A stretch of 59,453 nucleotides of DNA from Pirellulales bacterium (GTDB lineage Bacteria; Planctomycetota; Planctomycetia; Pirellulales; DATAWG01): assembly GCA_036267355.1 (NCBI GenBank), contig DATAWG010000105.1:1-59453 (forward strand), read 5' to 3'. Positions within the stretch are counted from its first letter, which is position 1. Each line of letters starts with the position of its first letter. Below, one piece after another: positions 52,541 to 59,453 of this stretch. The translations under genes were made by a program, and so were the position numbers. The notes under the pieces are model-generated. The model was given only the letters and a program-made list of their open reading frames with translations, did not search any database and had not been told where the DNA came from.

Positions 52541-53236
52541 TCAATCCGGCTTGATTGGCTCCAATAATGAGCGAAGCCGCTGCAAGAACGGCGCGAAGCC
52601 CTGCGGGCACTGGCGCGCCAACTCATCCACGTCGGTACGCTCGGCGACAGCCTCGCGGAATTCAGTGCAGTCAACTTGATGCTTCAATTGAGCGATTCTA
52701 GCCAGAAGTTGCTTTGGTCGGTACTCCGGTTTGCCGCTCGATTCGGAAAGAGACTCGACGTCAACGCCGCGCGGGTAGTGCTCGCGCACACGTTCGACAT
52801 CAACCTCAAGTACGCCAGCGATTGCCGCCGGCGCTCCAAGCGTCCAAGCCTCAATCGACTTGATTGCCAGCCCCCAAATCGTCACATGATCCTTCACGCT
52901 TTTCGCTGCGCGCTCGACTCCATCCTGAAGATCCAAATTCCGATCAGCGTCGCGGTCGCGGTCTGCAACTACGACCGTTCCAGCGCAATTGTATTGAATC
53001 TTCGCAAGCAACGCCGCCGCAGCGATTTTACCGGAATATCCGCTCCTTTTTGCCGAAGGGTTTCGGCTGAACCGCGGTACTTCGCGCCATTCCATGGCGA
53101 TCGAATCCGTGCCAACCACATCGGACGCCCGGCGCGCGAGAGCACAAACCGTTCCCCCTGCGGGCCGAACGAAACCGGGAATATTAGTCGGGGCTCCGAT
53201 ATCGTTTGCGCCCTCACCCACGAACAGGATTTTCAC
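52541..53236 (-). CDS. TOPRIM-like partner protein (DUF4276-like)
   Basis: 231 aa. The start KILFVGEGANDIGAP carries the TOPRIM Glu, and GTVVVADRDRDADRN the D-x-D motif, the arrangement used by OLD/topoisomerase-type nucleases. AIKSIEAWTLGAP resembles the later conserved block of DUF4276/RloB-like proteins. The GTG start at 53236 overlaps the upstream ATPase stop (GTGA), so the two are co-translated. Likely a nuclease subunit of a two-gene immune or DNA-processing system. Confidence 0.72.
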   Translation of the reverse strand: MKILFVGEGANDIGAPTNIPGFVRPAGGTVCALARRASDVVGTDSIAMEWREVPRFSRNPSAKRSGYSGKIAAAALLAKIQYNCAGTVVVADRDRDADRNLDLQDGVERAAKSVKDHVTIWGLAIKSIEAWTLGAPAAIAGVLEVDVERVREHYPRGVDVESLSESSGKPEYRPKQLLARIAQLKHQVDCTEFREAVAERTDVDELARQCPQGFAPFLQRLRSLLEPIKPD

Positions 53237-54399
53237 GTCCGATTCTCTTCAAACAGTTTGTTCTCTCCGAGGAGGTACCAGAGCTCTCCGGTGGAAAACT
53301 CCTTGCGCAGATCCTCCAGGTCCGGGATGTCTTTCATCGTCTGAACCTGGCTGCCTAGGGTATTATCGCGGCGAATGAAAACCCTTACTTCCTCCGGCAT
53401 CGCGTAGTTCAGCAGCAGGGGGCTGTGGGTGGTGATAATCACTTGCCGCTTCCGCCCACCGATCTCGCCGGAGCAGATCTTGCGTAGTTGGTTCACGACA
53501 AACTCAAGTCGCGACGGGTGAAGCCCATTTTCGGGCTCCTCGATTAGTAGTACGTCAGCTGTGCAGCTATACGCGATCGTGAGGAAAGCCATTAGTAAAA
53601 GAGCACCGGTCGAAACTTGGCTAGCAGGGATTGTCACGGGCGGCACACTGCCGCCGGCGAGCACAAATTCCAAAACCTTCCCATGACCGTTACGGGCCGG
53701 AGGCAGGATAAATCGATCGAGTGTCGGAACCGCCTCTTTGAAACTGCCCTGCAAAGCGTCGAAATCCGAGCGGTCTGCAGAGTTTTGCATGATGTCGAGC
53801 ACGGCCGCGAGATTTTCGCCATTGAAACTTAAGACGTCGCCCTGCTTTGGAACGGCAGCTTTCTTGAGAAGATCAACGTCAAACCGATACTCGATGCTCG
53901 AACTGAGCGCCCTTGCGATCGTCTTGTATGGATCGGCCTGCCGATTCCGCGCTAGAAACGTGGAGCCCGGGAGTGCCTGAGATTGCTGTTGTTGGCCGCC
54001 ATTCAAAAGCTTATTAACGAGCATTGACTGGCCGTGCGATTCTGCTTTCTCGGTCAGAACGGTCCTTGTTTGATCGACTACCAAGTCCTCGATTGGCGGC
54101 CCCCCATCTGCCGGCAACTCGACCTTGTAGTGGAAGCCGCGTTCGGCGGCGCGCCCGGTTACGTCCCATTTGATTCTCTGGTCGCGATGGTGCCGCCAGA
54201 CGAGCGTTCCAAGCACGTTCTGATTGAAATTCTTCGGAAAAGATTTTCCGAGCATCAAGTCCAGTGCCCTGACGGCTTGCATGAAACTTGACTTCCCGCT
54301 GTCGTTCGGCCCCACGAGGATGGTGAAGTCGCCGAGGTCGACGGTGATGTCCCTCAGGCACTTGTAATTCTCGATGTGAAGCCGCTCCAACATCTTCAT
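53233..54399 (-). CDS. OLD/AAA15-like ABC ATPase
   Basis: 388 aa from ATG 54399. Walker A VGPNDSGKSSF at ~29-39, a long lid/coil insertion, signature-like ASQVSTGALLLM, Walker B VLLIEEPENGLHPSRLEFV and an H-loop ITTHSPLLL. The layout is that of the ATPase half of OLD nucleases without a fused TOPRIM; the TOPRIM is the next gene. PARIS (AriA/AriB), AbiL and RloAB share this two-gene plan. A GGG just before the ATG is a weak ribosome site. The pair stands between a CAP protein and a peptidase gene with no other defence genes in view. Confidence 0.8.
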   Translation of the reverse strand: MKMLERLHIENYKCLRDITVDLGDFTILVGPNDSGKSSFMQAVRALDLMLGKSFPKNFNQNVLGTLVWRHHRDQRIKWDVTGRAAERGFHYKVELPADGGPPIEDLVVDQTRTVLTEKAESHGQSMLVNKLLNGGQQQQSQALPGSTFLARNRQADPYKTIARALSSSIEYRFDVDLLKKAAVPKQGDVLSFNGENLAAVLDIMQNSADRSDFDALQGSFKEAVPTLDRFILPPARNGHGKVLEFVLAGGSVPPVTIPASQVSTGALLLMAFLTIAYSCTADVLLIEEPENGLHPSRLEFVVNQLRKICSGEIGGRKRQVIITTHSPLLLNYAMPEEVRVFIRRDNTLGSQVQTMKDIPDLEDLRKEFSTGELWYLLGENKLFEENRT

Positions 54400-54482
54400 C
54401 CCTTTCAGCAAAATCAGTTATCCATGCCAGTATAGCGCCAACGCGACCCTCGCAAAACGCTGGTTTCATGTATCGCGCCGAC

Positions 54483-57400
54483 TCAATTTCCCCGCGGCGG
54501 CGGTTCGGTGGCGGCTCGGGCGACGGATTCGATCGCGATTGCGGAGACGGCGGCGCCGTAGTCGAGGTCGATGTTTTCCAGCGTGTCGTGCGTGTCGTGG
54601 TAGCCCTTGCGGTTGATGTCGTAGTTTTCCATGAACAGCACGCAGGGCACGCCGGCGTCGGAGAAAATCTGCCCGTCGGTGTTGAACAGCGTGCTGTGTG
54701 GGTCGTACTGGGTGCGAACCTCACCGGACAGTTGCGGGTGCGCCGCCACTTCGGGCATTGTGCCGTCGGTGGTGCGGCGGCCGCGGCCACGGCTGACCCG
54801 CTCCGGACGCTGATTCCACTGCGGCACCGACGCGTTCCACGCCTCAGTTGCTCGATGCGCCTGATAGGCCAGCCACATCGATTCGCGACCATGGCCGGGA
54901 CAAATCTGAAACACGTCGCGATTGCGGTCGTTGTTGTGGGCTACCATATCAAGCACATACAAGCCCTGCACGCGGGTGCGCGATAGGTCGTGCATCGTGC
55001 CGTCGCGCAACCGCATTTGCAGTGTGTTTTGCACGAGCTGCTGGCAGAGGTGCCGGGCCCCCATGCAATCCGACGGGAATTCTTCGCCCGTGAGATGCAC
55101 GAGCCAGATATCGCAATCCAGCTTGCCCGCGCGGCTCAGATCCAAGAACACTTCGGCGCCGAGCAGCAGCGCGGCGGTGGCGGAATGGTTGTCGTCGGCG
55201 CCCGCGGCGGAAAGTCGTGGGCCGTGGCCGCCGTGAGCGTAGCCAAACGTGTCTTCCATGTAGGCCGTGTCGTAGTGGTCGGCCATGACGACGGCTCGGC
55301 TGCGGTCGCCGCCGGGGATGACGACGATCAGATCGCGCTCGTGCGTCTCGCGATTTTGGTTTTGCAGCCAGCCTCCCATCCAGGGAAACGGAAACTCGGT
55401 TTGCCAGCGGAACGGCAAATCGCCCACCAGCACATCGCTGCCGGGCCACTTGCGCTGCACGAGATCGCGATAATAATCGAGGATGAAATCGCCGAGCGCT
55501 TCGAGATCGCGGTGATGATGGCCGAGCATGGACTGCGTGGCCGGGTCGCGCACGCAATCGGCGTTGTCTTTATTGACGTATTGGCCGGTGGCTAATTCGG
55601 CGATCAAATTCCAATACGCCTTTTCATAGGATCGCTTGGCCGTGCGGGAATAGGAAAGCGAGCGCAGGGTGCGCGCCGCTTTGCGAGATTTGATGACGAC
55701 GGCCGTCGAACCGCCGCTCGACGCGGCGAGATTGGCCGCCGCGCGACCAGCCGCGGCATCTCCATTGGCCGAATCTGAGTCATCCAGCTGAATCGCTTCG
55801 TGCAATAAGGCCACCATCCGCTCGCCGGCGGCCGGAGAGCTCGCCCGAATCGGGATCGATTTCAGCCAATCCGACAACGATTCTTGCTTGGCCGCAGTCA
55901 CCAGACTGCGCGCAAATGACGGCTCGAGCGGGCCCGCGTTCATCAAATCGCGCGTTTCGAAAATCTTGCGCAGATTGATCGTCGTGCGATGGTAGCGGGC
56001 ATCATGATCGCGCTGAAACGCTTCGACGGCCAGGCGGTGGGGTTCGCGGTCGAGCAGTCGCGGCCAAAGCTCGATGGGGCGGTCCAAGTCGGGCTTGTCG
56101 GCGCGGTAAGCCGTCAAATACCCGAGCGGCGCATCAGGCAACATGGCGGGCAGGCCCGTCTCGTTCGACAAATACGCCACGAGCGGCCGATGATAAAACA
56201 CCGCATGCCGGCCGACGCGGAGCGGCGGATAATAGAACCGATATCCAAACAGCCCACCGTCAGCCACCCGGCGCGCCGTGGCGATCAGATCGCGTTCGAA
56301 GCCGCGTGGGCCATCGAGCAGGGCATGAAAATCGCGCGTCCAGAATTGACAATTGCGGGCCATCGGCTTGCCATACAGACCGAGGTCGTCGGCCTGCGTG
56401 CTGAATAGCACATGGGCCACGCGATCTTCGTCGCTCGTGCATGCGAGTTCGTCTTCATAGCGATGAACGCGGCTCCAGCGATGCGTGCGCTGAAACGTGT
56501 TGCGCAGCGGGCCGTGCAGGTCGCCCGGGGGAAGTTTGCCTTGCGGCTCGTGCAGCCAACCCGACTGCGGCACGCGGAATCCGCCCGGCGCTTCGCGGCG
56601 AACGATCGAATGCAACAGCGCGATCTGGCCGGAAAAGGCGAGTTCTTGGGCCAATTGGTTGTACGTCGTTGAACCCCAAAACACCAAGCTGCCGGGAAAG
56701 GGGAGCAGGTGCAAATCGCCGCTGAGATAAGCACGGCGCACCGGCGCCGGAAGGCGCTCGTAGGGCTCGAAGGTGAGCAGGTATTTCACACCCGCGAGCT
56801 TCTGCCCCACCTTCCAAATCAGCGGCCCGGTCCAATTCGGCAACTCTTTCACGCGCCAATGTGGCAGAAGCGGTTCGCTGTCGTCGGCCATGACGCGAAA
56901 ACCAGCCTGCTTCAAATCGGAAAGCTTGTCCATCGGCTCGCCATACGCGGCAGCGAGCAAGCGGCGAATGAAATCCAGCGAGCGCTCGACCGGCCATTCC
57001 ACGCCCGGCTCGGTGTAGAATCCGCGCCAAAACGCCTTGGCCGGCCCTTGCTCGCTGGCGCCGAACAGCGTCCAGCGCACGCGCCCTTTGTCGTCCTGCG
57101 TTTGCGAAAGCGCGAGCGGGGCGAGCACGACGTAGCGCTCGCCCTGTGGAACGACCGTGTGCTCGGTCCAAAACGGGTTGTCACGCAGCTTGTATTGCGA
57201 GATGCCATGTGCCGGTTGGCAACGCCCCAGATGATGAAGCACGGTCACGAGCTGGCGGGCAACCTGCATCAAGCCCGGCCGCATTTCAAAAGCTTCTTCG
57301 AATTCCGTGATTCCCCAGCCAAAAGGGTCGTCGTCCAGCAACAGCGTGCGATCGTGCGAGCCGTAGGGCTTGCATCCCAAGCGCGGCGGAGGCATGTATT

Positions 57401-57485
57401 CGGAATACGCGCTGATCGGGTATTTTCCCTTGCCGTGAAACCAAGTGTGGTTCGCGAGCAACTGTTTCCATCCACGCTCTGCCAT
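54483..57485 (-). CDS. M28-family metallopeptidase with large N-terminal region
   Basis: 1000 aa. The C-terminal ~300 residues are an M28 zinc aminopeptidase. Likely ligands and catalytic residues: His in MADHYDTAYM (about 735), Asp in AGADDNHSATA (about 762), Glu-Glu in LTGEEFPSD (about 800), Asp in LDMVAHNN (about 845) and His in YHDTHDTLEN (about 965). The N-terminal ~650 residues are not recognised and lack a signal peptide. ATG 57485 (MAERGWKQLL) is preferred over an earlier start at 57602. It is probably a cytosolic peptidase. Confidence 0.82.
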   Translation of the reverse strand: MAERGWKQLLANHTWFHGKGKYPISAYSEYMPPPRLGCKPYGSHDRTLLLDDDPFGWGITEFEEAFEMRPGLMQVARQLVTVLHHLGRCQPAHGISQYKLRDNPFWTEHTVVPQGERYVVLAPLALSQTQDDKGRVRWTLFGASEQGPAKAFWRGFYTEPGVEWPVERSLDFIRRLLAAAYGEPMDKLSDLKQAGFRVMADDSEPLLPHWRVKELPNWTGPLIWKVGQKLAGVKYLLTFEPYERLPAPVRRAYLSGDLHLLPFPGSLVFWGSTTYNQLAQELAFSGQIALLHSIVRREAPGGFRVPQSGWLHEPQGKLPPGDLHGPLRNTFQRTHRWSRVHRYEDELACTSDEDRVAHVLFSTQADDLGLYGKPMARNCQFWTRDFHALLDGPRGFERDLIATARRVADGGLFGYRFYYPPLRVGRHAVFYHRPLVAYLSNETGLPAMLPDAPLGYLTAYRADKPDLDRPIELWPRLLDREPHRLAVEAFQRDHDARYHRTTINLRKIFETRDLMNAGPLEPSFARSLVTAAKQESLSDWLKSIPIRASSPAAGERMVALLHEAIQLDDSDSANGDAAAGRAAANLAASSGGSTAVVIKSRKAARTLRSLSYSRTAKRSYEKAYWNLIAELATGQYVNKDNADCVRDPATQSMLGHHHRDLEALGDFILDYYRDLVQRKWPGSDVLVGDLPFRWQTEFPFPWMGGWLQNQNRETHERDLIVVIPGGDRSRAVVMADHYDTAYMEDTFGYAHGGHGPRLSAAGADDNHSATAALLLGAEVFLDLSRAGKLDCDIWLVHLTGEEFPSDCMGARHLCQQLVQNTLQMRLRDGTMHDLSRTRVQGLYVLDMVAHNNDRNRDVFQICPGHGRESMWLAYQAHRATEAWNASVPQWNQRPERVSRGRGRRTTDGTMPEVAAHPQLSGEVRTQYDPHSTLFNTDGQIFSDAGVPCVLFMENYDINRKGYHDTHDTLENIDLDYGAAVSAIAIESVARAATEPPPRGN

Positions 57486-57637
57486 GTTAGGCTCATTGCG
57501 AATTGCGGGTCGGAAGCGTTGGGACCGGTTCCCAAACAGTGGCGTCAGCTTACCATGTTGGCTGGCCGGCGGTGAGGGGCGGGAGGCTAAGTGCGCGGTC
57601 AATCACGGTTTGACATGCTGGGTGAGGTGTGAGTGTC

Positions 57638-57711
57638 GAGCGGCAAGGTGCTAGCCGCCGGTCGGATGCGGTGCGACCGCCGAAAAACCGGCGGCGAGCG
57701 CCTTGCCGCTC
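57638..57711. repeat. 25-bp imperfect inverted repeat
   Basis: Left arm 57638-57662 (GAGCGGCAAGGTGCTAGCCG...) and right arm 57687-57711 pair with two mismatches around a 24-base loop. It could form a strong hairpin. Such AGCGGCAAGGCGCTAGCCGC elements are, as I recall, dispersed in planctomycete genomes. The surrounding gap 57486-57882 has no gene. Confidence 0.75.
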
Positions 57712-57882
57712 ACGAGACGTGGAACCCCCTCAATCTCGCGTGGACGGGCTGCTAGGTTTTGGGGGCTCGGACTGACGATCACGGCGAAGCGGGGGAATGA
57801 CTTCGGCGTTAGCCTTCGACTCGCACGCCAACGCTTGCCAGGCTGTTCTGCGTCGCGTTGAAGATTCTAGGGAGAACCACGC

Positions 57883-58419
57883 TTGATCCGTCCAACAGTT
57901 CCTGCCGACACGGAAACTCTGGTCCCGCTGGCGCAAGAGACGGGCGTGTTCAAGCCCCATGAAATTCGCGCGCTGCGCGAAGTGCTCGACGATTATCACA
58001 GCACCAACCAGCGGCTGGGGCATCGCTGTGTAACGTTCGAGCAATCGGGCCAAATCCTCGGTTTCGCCTACTTTGCTCCCGCGGCAATGACCGATCGCAC
58101 CTGGTATCTCTATTGGATTGCGGTAACTCGCCAAACCCAAGCCCGCGGCATCGGCGGCAAGCTGCTGAAGTTCCTCGAGGAAGACATTCAGCGAGCGAAC
58201 GGCCGGGTGCTGTTCATCGAAACCTCATCGCTGCCAAACTACAGCCTGACGCGCAAGTTTTATATCAAGCATGCCTACGAGCATGCCGCCACCCTGGCCG
58301 GCTATTATGCCGACGGCGACGATATGATCGTGTTCCGCAAGCACTTCGGTGCGCCGCCTGCTCCTTCCGCTGTGCCCGCGACCACCACGACGCAGGCATC
58401 TCCGGCGCCGCCAAATTAA
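57883..58419 (+). CDS. GNAT family N-acetyltransferase
   Basis: 178 aa. Strand-helix order IRPTVPADTETLVPL, then LYWIAVTRQTQARGIGGKLL containing the acetyl-CoA pyrophosphate loop (Q-x-x-G-x-G: QARGIGG), then LFIETSSLPNYSLTRKFYIK and a final strand DDMIVFRKHF. A Pro/Ala/Thr tail of ~25 residues follows. The start is a TTG at 57883, supported by GGGAG about 9 bases upstream. Cytosolic; substrate unknown. Confidence 0.85.
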   Translation: MIRPTVPADTETLVPLAQETGVFKPHEIRALREVLDDYHSTNQRLGHRCVTFEQSGQILGFAYFAPAAMTDRTWYLYWIAVTRQTQARGIGGKLLKFLEEDIQRANGRVLFIETSSLPNYSLTRKFYIKHAYEHAATLAGYYADGDDMIVFRKHFGAPPAPSAVPATTTTQASPAPPN

Positions 58420-58656
58420 TTTGCGGTTCCCTTCGATTTGCCGGACGCGGTCCGGCATGCCGACCAGCTCGGTGAGGGCGATGGCGTTGCGGTGTGATTT
58501 CGGCGGCGTCGACCGCACAGCCGAGCCGATCCGCCACGACGCGCGGTGCCCCCAAGATCGTGCTCGGCCGAGGGCAAGTGCAAACAGCGCTCGGCCACAT
58601 ATTGGAGTTGCCCGCGCCGTCGGATGCGGCATTTGGCGAAGCGCCTTGCGACGGAC

Positions 58657-59331
58657 TCAGGCGTAGATGGTCGTGTCGTGCATGTTCGCGTCGCGGAATG
58701 CCTGTTTTCTTTCCGCACACTTGTTGCAGCGGCCGCAGTGCAACAGGCCAACCGGGGCGATGCACGAAAACGAATCGCCCAGCGGATAGTTGTCGCTTAG
58801 TCGCATCACCTCGGCTTTGCTGAGATGCTCGAATGGCCGGAGGATTTCGATCTTCCGGTCCAAGCCGATGCGATATGCCGTTTGCAGGGTCGTGAAGAAT
58901 TCGTCGGTCGCATCCGGGAAAGGGTTCGACCTCAACGTTGCCAATGCCAATTGCGTCAGACCGTGCATTTGGCACCAGACGGCCGGCTTGATCGTCAGCA
59001 GCGCGTTGCGGCCGGGAAGGCCAACCGCTTCGTCGGGCGTGTTTTCACCGGGAACGGATTGGCCCGTCAGGCTCCAATGGCCGGCGTAGAGATCGTCCAG
59101 CGGCAAACTCAAGAGCACCAGATCGCGCACCCGGCTGCCCGACGGCAAACCGAGCCGCTCGATAAACCGCCGCAAGCCGTTCATCTCCGCTTCTTCCCAG
59201 GTCACGCCCGTGCGAACGTAGAATGGTTGCACGTCGTTGCCCTGAGTTAGCAAGCGTCCGAGCAGGATGCAGCTATCCAGGCCGCCGCTGGCGAGCAATC
59301 CGACCGCAGATCGAAAAGGCATTGAGGCCAT
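58657..59331 (-). CDS. queC: 7-cyano-7-deazaguanine synthase (QueC-like)
   Basis: 224 aa. The PP-loop ATP-pyrophosphatase motif LLASGGLDSCILL is near the N-terminus and the zinc cluster FSCIAPVGLLHCGRCNKCAE near the C-terminus. Converts 7-carboxy-7-deazaguanine to preQ0 on the way to queuosine or 7-deazaguanine DNA modification. PGRNALL matches the QueC substrate region. The gene stands alone; no queD, queE or dpd genes are in view. The 237 bases after the GNAT gene (58420-58656) and the last 122 bases of the window show no gene or preQ1 riboswitch. Confidence 0.88.
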   Translation of the reverse strand: MASMPFRSAVGLLASGGLDSCILLGRLLTQGNDVQPFYVRTGVTWEEAEMNGLRRFIERLGLPSGSRVRDLVLLSLPLDDLYAGHWSLTGQSVPGENTPDEAVGLPGRNALLTIKPAVWCQMHGLTQLALATLRSNPFPDATDEFFTTLQTAYRIGLDRKIEILRPFEHLSKAEVMRLSDNYPLGDSFSCIAPVGLLHCGRCNKCAERKQAFRDANMHDTTIYA

Positions 59332-59453
59332 CGTTCGAATGCTGGCTGCTGGGAAGAAGGATCGTCAAGCAGGTCGGCCGATCGGCCGCCGCGACGGGGT
59401 TTCGCCGGGTGTTAGCAATTTCCGATCGGTTTGTCAATGAAATCGGCGCGTGG

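Noticed and set aside
59332-59453. preQ1 riboswitch upstream of queC
   Set aside because: No preQ1-type hairpin plus A-rich tail is visible in the 122 bases available; the upstream region is cut by the window end.

Overview
The window is GC-rich chromosomal DNA from a planctomycete, probably of the Pirellulales type. The taxonomic call is inference from content. It rests on a DUF3467 protein, a Tat-exported Gfo/Idh/MocA oxidoreductase, secreted GH2-like and alpha/beta hydrolases, a PQQ-type beta-propeller starting ADWPQFRGPN, a small membrane protein with an ENPYKSP motif, a NagB/PIG-L fusion, and many short palindromic intergenic repeats.

Layout. 1-428 is a tandem repeat. 0.7-8.2 kb holds DUF3467, a 1325-aa GH2-like protein, a small membrane protein, a Gfo/Idh/MocA oxidoreductase and a thiolase. 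8.3-13.4 kb is a two-gene YhaO/YhaN (SbcD/SbcC-like) operon whose nuclease partner has lost nearly all metal ligands. 13.7-20.1 kb holds threonine synthase (apparently with an ATT start), a 175-bp tandem repeat block, a CDF metal exporter and the NagB/PIG-L fusion.

20.4-34.3 kb is a 13.9-kb integrated element in a tRNA-Cys gene, bounded by 44-bp direct repeats. Almost all its genes point the same way: integrase, XRE repressor, HTH protein, tape-measure protein, three small proteins, HK97-type protease, primase/helicase, HTH protein, three sigma-like proteins and a HAD nucleotidase. No capsid, portal or terminase gene is visible. It therefore looks like a phage satellite or a reduced phage-derived element rather than a prophage. 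The integrase reading frame runs through the attachment core. On circularisation it would continue in frame into a 71-codon tail now stranded at the other end of the element, and integrase transcription would then point into the sigma/replication genes.

34.7-59.4 kb returns to host-like genes: a ~1364-aa protein with an embedded PI3/PI4-kinase-like domain, a PQQ-type beta-propeller, a TIGR01777 epimerase, an esterase, a phytanoyl-CoA dioxygenase-like protein, a Uma2 pseudogene, a Cys/Pro/Ser-rich secreted protein, a glycosyltransferase, an ABC-F ATPase, a CAP-domain protein, a coupled AAA-ATPase/TOPRIM pair resembling OLD/PARIS/AbiL-type defence modules, an M28 peptidase, a GNAT acetyltransferase and QueC.

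Leads I consider strongest: (1) the integrase tail switch at the tRNA-Cys site; (2) the capsid-less element with tape measure, protease and its own sigma factors, one carrying three region-4-like segments; (3) the PI3/4K-like giant protein; (4) the degenerate YhaO partner of an intact YhaN ATPase; (5) the AAA/TOPRIM pair. All assignments come from reading the sequence without database searches.
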